Part shown: positions 8,296 to 15,881 of the stretch, piece by piece
Position numbering within the stretch: the first letter of the stretch is position 1
Layout: every line of letters starts with the position of its first letter
Assembly (NCBI RefSeq): GCF_965204125.1
Contig: NZ_OZ241968.1
Span: forward strand, 1,426,001-1,490,000
DNA length: 64,000 nt
Direction: 5' to 3'
DNA from: Poriferisodalis sp965204125
GTDB lineage: Bacteria; Actinomycetota; Acidimicrobiia; Acidimicrobiales; Poriferisodalaceae
The notes under the pieces: model-generated
What the model was told of the DNA's origin: nothing
The model's input: only the letters and a program-made list of their open reading frames with translations
Database searches by the model: none
Made by a program: the position numbers and the translations under genes

Positions 8296-9063
8296 ATGAC
8301 TGAGATCCCCGAACACCTCCTGCGCCGCAGTGCCGAAGCCAGAGCCCGCGCAACCGGCGCGCCCGCGGCCGGCGAGGGCGAGGCGCCGGCCGCCGCGCAG
8401 CCCGGCGACGACGACGGTGTCACGATCCCTCGTTCGCTGCTGGAAGCCAGCCAGCAGCCAGGTGGCGCACCTGCGGTTGCCGGCATGGCGGCGCCTGGGG
8501 GTCCCGCCGCTGCGGGCGGAGGGGTGGCCACCTCACTGCCGCCGCTGATGGGCGGACCCGCAGGCAATACTCACCGGCTGCTGACGGTCGTCAAGTCGGG
8601 CTCGATCCAGGACGTCAAGGCCAGCCCGGGCGACAAGGTCCACGTCTGGCCGCACTTGCTGGCTGCCGAATTCACCGCAGCGCTGTTCATCACGGCCTTC
8701 ACGCTGGTGTTCTCGCTGTTCATCAACGCACCGCTGCTCGAGCTCGCCAACCACAACGAGACGCCCAACCCGTCCAAGGCGCCGTGGTACTTCCTGGGCC
8801 TGCAGGAACTGCTCACGATGTTCGACCCGATGATCGCCGGCGTGACGATCCCGGGCGTTGCGCTGATACTGCTGGCCTTCGCCCCCTATGTCGACAAGAA
8901 CCCGTCTCTGCGCCCCGAAGACCGCAAGTTCGCCATCTCGGTCCAGACGATCCACCTCATGTTCTGGGCAGTGCTGGTGATCATCGGCTCGTTCTTCCGG
9001 GGGCAGGGCTTCAACTTCACCTACCCGTGGGACACCGGTCTGCACGGCATCTTCCACCTGTAG
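8296..9063 (+). CDS. subunit IV-like C-terminal half of cytochrome b
   Basis: 255 residues. The last 140 match the subunit IV (PetD-like) part of split cytochrome b: HVWPHLLAAEF, then NPSKAPWYFLGLQELL, in which APWY replaces the classic PEWY quinol-oxidation motif, then two further membrane spans. The first 110 residues are an unusual low-complexity extension. It begins MTEIPEHLLRRS and contains a second version, VTIPRSLLEAS, at about residues 42-52. The same N-terminal motif opens the divergent cytochrome c gene at 6197. It follows the cytochrome b6-like gene by 27 bp and precedes the Rieske gene by 12 bp. Confidence 0.9.
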   Translation: MTEIPEHLLRRSAEARARATGAPAAGEGEAPAAAQPGDDDGVTIPRSLLEASQQPGGAPAVAGMAAPGGPAAAGGGVATSLPPLMGGPAGNTHRLLTVVKSGSIQDVKASPGDKVHVWPHLLAAEFTAALFITAFTLVFSLFINAPLLELANHNETPNPSKAPWYFLGLQELLTMFDPMIAGVTIPGVALILLAFAPYVDKNPSLRPEDRKFAISVQTIHLMFWAVLVIIGSFFRGQGFNFTYPWDTGLHGIFHL

Positions 9064-9075
9064 GAGCACGTCGGC

Positions 9076-9963
9076 ATGTCCACCGGAACCATTCTCGCGA
9101 TTGCCATCCCGGTCATCGTCGTGCTGGGTGCCGTGGTCGCGTTCGTCTCCTTGCGCCGTCGCGACGCCACCGGCTTGGGCCACCTGTCACGCGAGACCCG
9201 CCGACGCGACGAGCTGGCAGCGAGCGCCGGCGACGACGCTGCTGCTGGTGACGACACCGGTGCATTCGGCGTCAGCGCGCAAGCACAAGAGCTGGAGCGC
9301 TCGGTGGCCGCCGAGCGCCGCCCGTCGCCCGTCGCCACCGCGGAGCCCGAGCTGCCGCAGGACTGGGCGCCGCCGCCATCCGACGAGGTGGGTGTCACCC
9401 GCCGGCAGTTCCTGAACCGGTCCTCGGTGTTGCTGATGGCGACGGGTCTCGGCACCTTCAACGCGGCCATGCTCGCTTTCCTCTGGCCGCGCCCGACAGG
9501 CGGATTCGGCTCGAAGATCAAGATCGGCACGGTGGCTTCGGTTGACGAGGCGATCTCGTCGTCCACTCCGGCCGAGAACTTCTCGTACTTCTCCGAGGCG
9601 CAGAGCTACATCCAGCCGTACCCGACCGATTCGGCGACGCTGTCCAACGCAGAGACGGTGTACGGCGGTGCGGTGCTCGAAGGCATGCGGCTGGGATACG
9701 TCGCGCTGTGGCAGGTCTGCCCGCACTTGGGCTGCAAGGTGCCGGTGTGCGGCAGCTCGCAGTGGTTCGAGTGCCCGTGCCACGGCTCGAAGTACAACCG
9801 CGTCGGCGAGAAGAAGTCCGGGCCGGCACCCCGTGGGATGGACCGCTTCCCGGTGACCATCGAGGGCGGCAACGTCTTCGTCGACACCGGCAAGGTGTCG
9901 CAGGGACCGGCGATCGGCACCGACAGCACGGGCCAGGGCCTCGAGGGGCCGCACTGTGCCTGA
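9076..9963 (+). CDS. Rieske iron-sulfur protein
   Basis: 295 residues with a C-terminal Rieske domain: CPHLGC at 215-220 and CPCHGS at 233-238. This gives cluster ligands C215, H217, C233 and H236 and a likely disulfide C220-C235. There is an N-terminal membrane segment (about 4-25), then an acidic Ala-rich linker. A second hydrophobic segment (about 116-136) is preceded by TRRQFLNRS, a twin-arginine-like signal that fits Tat export of the folded cluster domain. The protein transfers electrons from quinol to the c-type haems. It overlaps the next gene by 8 bp, which suggests translational coupling. Confidence 0.93.
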   Translation: MSTGTILAIAIPVIVVLGAVVAFVSLRRRDATGLGHLSRETRRRDELAASAGDDAAAGDDTGAFGVSAQAQELERSVAAERRPSPVATAEPELPQDWAPPPSDEVGVTRRQFLNRSSVLLMATGLGTFNAAMLAFLWPRPTGGFGSKIKIGTVASVDEAISSSTPAENFSYFSEAQSYIQPYPTDSATLSNAETVYGGAVLEGMRLGYVALWQVCPHLGCKVPVCGSSQWFECPCHGSKYNRVGEKKSGPAPRGMDRFPVTIEGGNVFVDTGKVSQGPAIGTDSTGQGLEGPHCA

Positions 9964-11221
9964 GCTCAGCCACATGCTGGCCGTCAGCACGGAGCGTTCG
10001 ATCGCGATCGTGCTCCTAGCGGTCGTCGTGGTCGGCTGGGCGATCTACGTATTCGTCAACATCCGCCAGGCGAAGTCCGAGGCCGGCAGCGAGATCGAGT
10101 TGGCGCCCAACCGCGGCAACCTGCCCGACGACGAGGAACTCGAAGGCCGCCGGCTGGAGAAGGTTCAGGCCTTCGGCGTGCTGATGCTGCTGATCATGGC
10201 GCTCGTGCTGCCCGTCTACTGGATGCTCGAAGGCGGGCGCCGTTCAGGTGCGGAAACGTCGTTCTCTGAAGCTGCCGTGAGTCGGGGCGAGGCCGTCGCA
10301 ACCGCAGCGGAGTGCTTCGACTGCCACGGCGCCGATCTCGGCGGCGCGCGTTTCGCCCCGGTGGTGCTCGACATCGGACACCAGTTCTCCGACAAGGAGT
10401 CGTTCGTCATCAACACGACGTGGGAGGCGCCGTCTCTCGACGACGTGTTCACGCGTTTCGACACCGATGCCGAGACCCTCGACGAGGTCACCGAGGTGCG
10501 GCAGATCCTGGTGTACGGCCGAGGCGTCATGCCGGCGTGGGGCCTCGAGGGCGGCGGTCCGTACAACGATCAGCAGATCGACGACCTCGTGGCATGGCTG
10601 TGGGCCAACCGGATCGGCGCAGACCAAGACGCAGCAGATGCCGCGGACGACGAGATCCTCCGCGAGATCGTCGCGTCCGCAGTAGGAGACGATGAGATCG
10701 CCGAGCTCTTGGTCGACGAAGCAGCAGGTGCCTTGGAGGACAACCCGCTCAACGAGGAGGCCCACGCTCGGGCCACGGCGCGGTTCGAGGCTGCCAGAGC
10801 GTCAGATGTGTATGCGGGAGCCTCGGACGGGAAGATCTTGTTCGATCTGCATTGCGCCCGCTGCCATACGCCGCGCTGGCCGGGTCGCGGCCTCGCGCAG
10901 TTGCCCAACAACGGCGGAACGGTGGAAGTGCTTCCCGGACCCGACGGCGCCGGCCGCTACGGACCCGCGCTCAACAGCGTGAGCCTCGAGCGGCTGTTCC
11001 CTGACATCGAAGATCACATCAAGTTCGTCGAGGAGGGCGCTGCGAACAATGTGGCGTACGGCCAGTTTGCACGCCTCGGCAACTACGGCATGCCCGGCTT
11101 CAAGCGGGTGCTGACCGAAGACGACATCCGGAAGATCGTCGAGTACGAACGAAGCCTCGACCCGCAGCGCCAGGCCTCGGTCGGCTTCGATCTGTTGCAC
11201 GAAGCGGGAGACGACGAATGA
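9956..11221 (+). CDS. dihaem c-type cytochrome subunit
   Basis: 421 residues with two membrane segments (about 14-35 and 72-90) and two haem c sites: CFDCH at 120-124 and CARCH at 300-304. A long acidic, helical spacer lies between them. MPAWG near 192 and MPGFKRVL near the end are likely axial-methionine regions. Dihaem c subunits of this kind replace cytochrome c1 in actinobacterial bc complexes and pass electrons on to the oxidase. Start GTG at 9956 lies inside the end of the Rieske gene. Its stop overlaps the ATG of the next gene (ATGA at 11218). Confidence 0.9.
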   Translation: MPELSHMLAVSTERSIAIVLLAVVVVGWAIYVFVNIRQAKSEAGSEIELAPNRGNLPDDEELEGRRLEKVQAFGVLMLLIMALVLPVYWMLEGGRRSGAETSFSEAAVSRGEAVATAAECFDCHGADLGGARFAPVVLDIGHQFSDKESFVINTTWEAPSLDDVFTRFDTDAETLDEVTEVRQILVYGRGVMPAWGLEGGGPYNDQQIDDLVAWLWANRIGADQDAADAADDEILREIVASAVGDDEIAELLVDEAAGALEDNPLNEEAHARATARFEAARASDVYAGASDGKILFDLHCARCHTPRWPGRGLAQLPNNGGTVEVLPGPDGAGRYGPALNSVSLERLFPDIEDHIKFVEEGAANNVAYGQFARLGNYGMPGFKRVLTEDDIRKIVEYERSLDPQRQASVGFDLLHEAGDDE

Positions 11222-12114
11222 CCGCCTCGCACCTTCTCGGCATTGTCAGCTGGGATCCGGTACTCACCGGATACTTGGCCGTGATCATCGGCATCGCCGT
11301 GCTGTGCGGATCGGTGTACTTGCTGCTGGCCACCAACCTCGGGGTGCGTCTTGGCTTCCTGGTTGCGTGGACCGGGCTGTGGGGCTGGATGCTGCTGATG
11401 TCCATCGTGTGGTGGGTGTTCGGCATCGGATGGATCGGCAGCCAGCCGGGATGGAACGTGTTGCAGGTGACCTCCAATCCCGCAACGGTGCTGGTCGACG
11501 AGGTGCAGCAGCTCGAGGGCATCCCCATCGATCAACCGCCCCCCGGCTGGATCGAGATCGTGATCAAGGAGAAGTCCGACGACGACGCCGAAGAGGTCAC
11601 CGATCCCGAGATTGTCGAAGCTCAGGCGTTTGCGGCTGACGCCCGCTCGGCGGCCGATGGACATGTCGTCTGCGACGGTGCAGACCCGCGCCGGCTGCTG
11701 GCTGTGAATTCGTGTTTGTTCTCGGCCGCGGACGAATACAAGACGTACCGGGTGCTGATCCGGGGCGGCGAGCGGTACCGGCCGTTGAGCATTCCCGACA
11801 ACGCTGTCACGCAGTACTTCCTGCCGAGCAGGGGCAGGCCGCACTACGCCGTCGTGCAGATCCAGCCGTACCAGCCGAGGGTCGAGATCGATCCGAACGT
11901 GTTCGGCGACGACGGCAAGATCGTGGTGCCTCAGCCCCAGATCGACGAGAACGAGCCGGTGTACTCGGTGGTGCTGGTGCGTGACCACGGCAGCGTGCGG
12001 CTCCGCCCGGCCCTGCTCACGATCTTCTCTGCCCTGCTGTTCGGCTTGGGCTGCTACCACCTGCATCGACGGGATCAGGCGATCTGGGCGGTGCGCGAAG
12101 CTGCGGGCCAGTGA
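11218..12114 (+). CDS. unknown membrane protein at the end of the bc operon
   Basis: 298 residues. Two membrane segments lie at the N-terminus (about 17-37 and 42-65) and one near the C-terminus (RPALLTIFSALLFGLGCYHL, about 262-281). Between them is a soluble domain of nearly 200 residues containing two cysteines in HVVCDGADPRRLLAVNSC and a YRVLIRGGERYRPL segment. ATGA overlap with the dihaem cytochrome gene shows tight coupling. I do not recognise a family. The large extra-membrane domain and position suggest a subunit or assembly partner of the bc complex (inference). Confidence 0.65.
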   Translation: MTASHLLGIVSWDPVLTGYLAVIIGIAVLCGSVYLLLATNLGVRLGFLVAWTGLWGWMLLMSIVWWVFGIGWIGSQPGWNVLQVTSNPATVLVDEVQQLEGIPIDQPPPGWIEIVIKEKSDDDAEEVTDPEIVEAQAFAADARSAADGHVVCDGADPRRLLAVNSCLFSAADEYKTYRVLIRGGERYRPLSIPDNAVTQYFLPSRGRPHYAVVQIQPYQPRVEIDPNVFGDDGKIVVPQPQIDENEPVYSVVLVRDHGSVRLRPALLTIFSALLFGLGCYHLHRRDQAIWAVREAAGQ

Positions 12115-12118
12115 CCGG

Positions 12119-12137
12119 CTGGCCTGTTTTGGGCCAG
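12119..12137 (+). terminator. short hairpin between bc operon and nuo operon
   Basis: CTGGCC and GGCCAG pair perfectly around a seven-base loop rich in T, starting five bases after the stop at 12114. No U-tract follows, so it may be a weak or processing hairpin rather than a classic terminator. Confidence 0.35.
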
Positions 12138-12183
12138 ACTGGGGCCGGCATCTGATCACCGACGCGCCGAGGGGGTCCGGGGC

Positions 12184-12696
12184 ATGAACAATGGCTTGGC
12201 GGAATACCTGCCGGTGTTGGTTCTCGGCGTGCTTGCTGTGCTGTTCGTGCTGGTGAGCATCATCGCATCGCGGCTGCTGGCACCCCAGCGCAGCACGAAT
12301 GCCAAGCTGGCGTCGTACGAGTGCGGCATCGTCGACCAGGCCGCCATTCCCGAGCGATTCCCGGTGCGCTTCTACCTCGTGGCGATGCTGTTCATCATGT
12401 TCGACATCGAGATCGTCTTCCTGTACCCGTGGGCGGTCGCGAACAGCCAGCTCGGCCTCTTCGGATTCATGGCGATGCTGATCTTCGTCGTGATCTTCTT
12501 CCTGTCGTTCGTCTATGAGCTGGCCATGGGCGGGCTGGAGTGGGGCCCGCGCAAGCGCCGCGTCCTCCCGCTGCCGCCTGCCAGCCGCAGCGGCATCACT
12601 GGCGTGCGCACGGTAGGGCTGACCGGCCGCGAGCACGTCCCCGACGCAGCGTGGAGCGGCGCACAGCAGCCCAGCAGCGGCACGGCGGCAGGCTGA
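12184..12696 (+). CDS. nuoA: NADH-quinone oxidoreductase subunit A (14-subunit set)
   Basis: 170 residues, three membrane spans. The diagnostic NuoA segment KLASYECGIVDQA at about 40-52 is followed by RFPVRFYLVAMLFIMFDIEIVFLYPW, which holds the conserved acidic residues of the proton-pumping arm. The C-terminal 45 residues are a low-complexity extension longer than usual for NuoA. It is the first gene of the long nuo operon, with GGGGTCCGGGGC just before the ATG. Its TGA overlaps the ATG of nuoB. Confidence 0.95.
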   Translation: MNNGLAEYLPVLVLGVLAVLFVLVSIIASRLLAPQRSTNAKLASYECGIVDQAAIPERFPVRFYLVAMLFIMFDIEIVFLYPWAVANSQLGLFGFMAMLIFVVIFFLSFVYELAMGGLEWGPRKRRVLPLPPASRSGITGVRTVGLTGREHVPDAAWSGAQQPSSGTAAG

Positions 12697-13316
12697 TGGC
12701 GGGCATCGACGATCTCAAGTCGCGACTCGGCATCGACGACGGTCTCGCCGGGCTCGGTCACAACGTCTTCACCGCACCGGTGGAGGAGCTGGTGAAGTGG
12801 GCACGCCGGCGCAGCCTGATGCCGGCCACCTTCGGACTCGCCTGCTGCGCCATCGAGATGATGGCGACAGGCACGGCCCACTACGACCTGGCCCGCTTCG
12901 GCATGGAGACGTTCCGCGCATCGCCTCGTCAAGCCGATCTGATGATCGTGGCGGGCCGCGTCAGCCAGAAAATGGCACCCGTATTGCGCCAGATCTACGA
13001 CCAGATGATGGAGCCCAAGTGGGTGCTGTCGATGGGTGTGTGCGCGTCCAGCGGCGGCATGTTCAACAACTACGCCATCGTGCAGGGCGTCGACCAAGTT
13101 GTGCCGGTCGACATGTACGCACCCGGCTGCCCGCCGGGACCCGAGACGCTGCTGCATGCGATCCTTGCGCTGCACGAGCAGATCCGCACCGGCGAGCTGA
13201 CCCAGCGCCGGGCCGAGCGCGGCGGCGGCGCTGCGGTGGATCTGGCGGCGCATGGTGTGCCGCAATCGGGCACGGCGGCACATGGTGTGCCGCAATCCAG
13301 CACGGCGGCGCGCTGA
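12696..13316 (+). CDS. nuoB: NADH-quinone oxidoreductase subunit B (14-subunit set)
   Basis: 206 residues. NuoB binds cluster N2, the last iron-sulfur centre before quinone; its ligands are visible as C50-C51 (LACCAIEM), C116 (GVCASSGG) and C145 (APGCPPGPE). The core ends near residue 175. The rest is an unusual tail with a ten-residue repeat, AAHGVPQSGT then AAHGVPQSST, encoded by a 30-bp tandem repeat. Start and stop both overlap neighbours (TGATG). Confidence 0.95.
   Translation: MAGIDDLKSRLGIDDGLAGLGHNVFTAPVEELVKWARRRSLMPATFGLACCAIEMMATGTAHYDLARFGMETFRASPRQADLMIVAGRVSQKMAPVLRQIYDQMMEPKWVLSMGVCASSGGMFNNYAIVQGVDQVVPVDMYAPGCPPGPETLLHAILALHEQIRTGELTQRRAERGGGAAVDLAAHGVPQSGTAAHGVPQSSTAAR
13244..13303 (+). 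repeat. 30-bp tandem repeat in the 3' end of nuoB
   Basis: Two 30-bp units (13244-13273 and 13274-13303) differ at three positions, and a partial third unit follows. They encode the AAHGVPQS repeat in the NuoB tail and keep the reading frame. Confidence 0.85.
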
Positions 13317-13846
13317 TGGCAGACGAGGGCGCAGCAGCCGACGACGCCGCGCCAGCGACAGAGATCGCTGAGCAGCCGACCATGTTCGGCGTGCCGTGCA
13401 CCGACGAGCGTGGCCAGCAGGTGCTGCATCCGAGCCGCGACGAGTACCTCGATGTGCTCGGCATGGCCGCTGCCGATGGTTTCGAGCTGTGCGTCGATGT
13501 GTGTGCGGTGGACGGGCTCACCAATCGCGGCCGTGCCGTGGCGCCCGGCATCGAGCCGGAACGCTTCGAAGTGGTGGTGAACCTGCTGGATCTCCGTGGC
13601 CGGCGACGGCTGCGCATCCGCACCCAAGTACCGGCCGACGATCCGCAGGTGCCCTCCGCGGTCGGGCTGTACCCGGGCGCCGAGGCACCCGAGCGGGAGG
13701 CGGCCGACCTGTTCGGCATCAGCTTCAGCGATCATCCCGATCCGAGCCGCATTCTCATGCCACCCGACTGGGAAGGCCACCCGCTGCGCAAGGACTACGC
13801 CATCGGTGCCATCCCGGTGCAGTTCAAGGCGGTGGAAGGCCGATGA
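13316..13846 (+). CDS. nuoC: NADH-quinone oxidoreductase subunit C (14-subunit set)
   Basis: 176 residues matching the 30-kDa subunit that clamps NuoD in the hydrophilic arm. The family signature near the end is clear: EREAADLFGISFSDHPD followed by PPDWEGHPLRKDY. The first 25 residues are Ala/Asp-rich and poorly ordered. There is no cofactor site, as expected. It overlaps nuoB at its start and nuoD at its end (ATGA at 13843). Confidence 0.93.
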   Translation: MADEGAAADDAAPATEIAEQPTMFGVPCTDERGQQVLHPSRDEYLDVLGMAAADGFELCVDVCAVDGLTNRGRAVAPGIEPERFEVVVNLLDLRGRRRLRIRTQVPADDPQVPSAVGLYPGAEAPEREAADLFGISFSDHPDPSRILMPPDWEGHPLRKDYAIGAIPVQFKAVEGR

Positions 13847-15132
13847 GCACTGCAACGGCCGCCGCCATCCGCCGACCGACGGACGCCGTGCTGCGCATCT
13901 CCGAAGAGGCTGCGCTGGAAGCTGCCGTTGTCGAAGATGACATGGAGGCCGTCACACCAGAACCTGGCGACGGGCCGATGCTCATCAACATGGGCCCGCA
14001 GCACCCGTCCACCCACGGCGTGCTGCGCATCGCGATGGAGCTCCAAGGCGAGACGGTGCTGCGCTCCAAGCCGATCATCGGCTACCTGCACACCGGGATG
14101 GAGAAGACCGCCGAAGACCTCACATTCCTGCAGGGGCCCACGAACGTCACCCGAATGGACTACGCCTCGCCGCTGTTCACCGAGCTGGTGTTCTGCCTCG
14201 CGGTCGAGGATCTGCTGGGAACGGAAATCCCGCCGCGAGCCACGTGGATCCGCATGCTGATGTGCGAGCTGAACCGGATGAGCTCCCACCTGCTGTTTCT
14301 CGCGACCAATGGCATGGACCTCGGCGCAGTCGGGATGATGCTCTACGGGTGGAAGGAACGCGAGGAGATCCTGCGGTTCTTCGAGAGCGTCACCGGCTTG
14401 CGGATGAACCACAACTACATACGCCCAGGCGGCGTGGCAGCCGACCTGCCCGACGGTTGGCAGGACGACGTGGAGCACATTCTGACGGTGCTGCCCGACC
14501 GGCTCGAGCAGTTCGACACCTTGATGACCGGCCAGCCGATCTGGAGAGACCGCACCCAGGGCGTCGGTGTCATCACCTCCGACGAGGCCATCGCCATGTC
14601 GGCCACGGGGCCGCTGCTGCGCAGCACCGGCGAGGCGTGGGACTTGCGCCGCACCATGCCGTACCTGGCGTATGACGAGGTCGACTTCGACGTCGTCGTC
14701 GGCGCCTACGGCGACACGTTCGATCGGTACTCCATCCGCCTGAACGAGATCCGTGAGTCCATGCGCATCGTCGCCCAGTGTCTCGACAAGATGCCGAAGG
14801 GCCCCTACCGCACCGAGGACCGCAAGGTCACGCCGCCTCCGCGGGCTCGCATCGACGAGTCGATGGAAGCGCTGATCCATCACTTCAAGATCTTCACCGA
14901 GGGCTTCCGGGTGCCGTCCGGCGAGACGTACGTGGCGGTCGAGTCACCCCGCGGCGAGCTGGGCTGCTACCTGGTCTCCGACGGCGGGCCCAAGCCGCAG
15001 CGGGTGCACATCCGGGCGCCCTCGTTCGTGAACCTGCAGAGCCTGCCGCATCTGATGTACGGCGGCCTGCTGGCCGACGCCATTGCCATCATCTCCTCAG
15101 TCGACCCGATCATGGGGGAAGTCGACAGATGA
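13843..15132 (+). CDS. nuoD: NADH-quinone oxidoreductase subunit D (14-subunit set)
   Basis: 429 residues, 49-kDa subunit forming the quinone site. Conserved segments: INMGPQHPSTHGVLRI (about 47-62), GYLHTGMEK, and the end PIMGEVDR. The amino end carries an extra segment of about 40 residues. Start ATG at 13843 overlaps nuoC. After the stop a 62-bp spacer, itself spanned by a 21-codon mini-ORF, leads to nuoE. The MidA-type methyltransferase gene at 38802 could target this protein or its paralogue. Confidence 0.95.
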   Translation: MSTATAAAIRRPTDAVLRISEEAALEAAVVEDDMEAVTPEPGDGPMLINMGPQHPSTHGVLRIAMELQGETVLRSKPIIGYLHTGMEKTAEDLTFLQGPTNVTRMDYASPLFTELVFCLAVEDLLGTEIPPRATWIRMLMCELNRMSSHLLFLATNGMDLGAVGMMLYGWKEREEILRFFESVTGLRMNHNYIRPGGVAADLPDGWQDDVEHILTVLPDRLEQFDTLMTGQPIWRDRTQGVGVITSDEAIAMSATGPLLRSTGEAWDLRRTMPYLAYDEVDFDVVVGAYGDTFDRYSIRLNEIRESMRIVAQCLDKMPKGPYRTEDRKVTPPPRARIDESMEALIHHFKIFTEGFRVPSGETYVAVESPRGELGCYLVSDGGPKPQRVHIRAPSFVNLQSLPHLMYGGLLADAIAIISSVDPIMGEVDR

Positions 15133-15194
15133 GCATTCGCGAACGCCGCGTTCTTGCCTGCTCCGCGTCCGACGGTGAAGGGAGCAGCCGGTAG
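15129..15194 (+). CDS. 21-codon mini-ORF bridging nuoD and nuoE
   Basis: ATG at 15129 overlaps the nuoD stop (ATGA), and the TAG at 15192-15194 overlaps the GTG of nuoE (TAGTG). It fills the spacer exactly and could couple translation of nuoD to nuoE. The peptide has no recognisable motif, so a coupling role is inference. Confidence 0.3.
   Translation: MSIRERRVLACSASDGEGSSR
15144..15175 (+). repeat. spacer repeat, copy 1 (nuoD-nuoE)
   Basis: Contains CGCCGCGTT, nine bases, then TCCGCGTCCGACGG. The same two blocks recur with identical spacing at 15835-15866 in the nuoE-nuoF spacer. GAAGGGAG follows as ribosome binding site. Confidence 0.5.
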
Positions 15195-15823
15195 TGAGCT
15201 TTTTCACTGAGGAAAACCGGACGCTGGCGCGCGAGATCATCGGCCGCTACCCGAAGCGCCGGTCAGCGATGATCCCGCTGCTGCACGTCGCACAGGCGCA
15301 GGCCGGCTGGGTCACTGAAGACGCGATGGTGGAGATCGCCGAGCTCGTCGACACCACGCCCGCCGAGGTGCTCGGCACCTGCTCGTTCTACGAGATGTTC
15401 AAGCGAGAGCCCGTTGGCAAGTATCTCGTGAACATCTGCGCCACCATGTCGTGCGCGCTGGCCGGCGCCGCTGAGCTCATGGAGCACGCCGAGGAGCGGC
15501 TCGGCGTGCGCGCCGGCGGCACCACCGCCGACGGCCTGTTCACGCTGGCATCCGCGGAATGCCAGGCGGCGTGCACCGAGGCGCCCTGCCTGCAGGTGAA
15601 CTACCGCTACCGCTACCGGGTCGACACCGACGGGTTCGACCAGCTCGTTGACGATCTCGCTACCGGTGCCCTCGACGACGAGATCCCGCCGCATGGGGTC
15701 ACTGCCCGCGTGCGCCAGCACATCCCGGCCGACCGAGCAGTCGGCGCCGTGCCTCCCGAAGCGGTCAACGAGCCGCCGGTCTGGATGGCAGCACCCGCCA
15801 GCAATGGGGCAGGTTCGGCGTGA
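15194..15823 (+). CDS. nuoE: NADH-quinone oxidoreductase subunit E
   Basis: 209 residues, thioredoxin-like 24-kDa subunit with the N1a [2Fe-2S] ligands C82, C87, C123 and C127 (CATMSC and ECQAAC). GTCSFYEMFKREPVGKY at about 61-77 is the family signature. It belongs to the NADH-oxidising module with nuoF and nuoG, which only this operon has. The last 50 residues are a proline/alanine-rich extension. GTG start at 15194 is preceded by GAAGGGAG. Confidence 0.94.
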   Translation: MSFFTEENRTLAREIIGRYPKRRSAMIPLLHVAQAQAGWVTEDAMVEIAELVDTTPAEVLGTCSFYEMFKREPVGKYLVNICATMSCALAGAAELMEHAEERLGVRAGGTTADGLFTLASAECQAACTEAPCLQVNYRYRYRVDTDGFDQLVDDLATGALDDEIPPHGVTARVRQHIPADRAVGAVPPEAVNEPPVWMAAPASNGAGSA

Positions 15824-15834
15824 GGGCCCCCAGC

Positions 15835-15866
15835 CGCCGCGTTGGCGTGCGGTCCGCGTCCGACGG
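15835..15866 (+). repeat. spacer repeat, copy 2 (nuoE-nuoF)
   Basis: Second copy of the block pair described at 15144-15175: CGCCGCGTT, nine different bases, then TCCGCGTCCGACGG, with GGAAGG following before the nuoF start. Confidence 0.5.
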
Positions 15867-15881
15867 CGGAAGGCTCCACTG

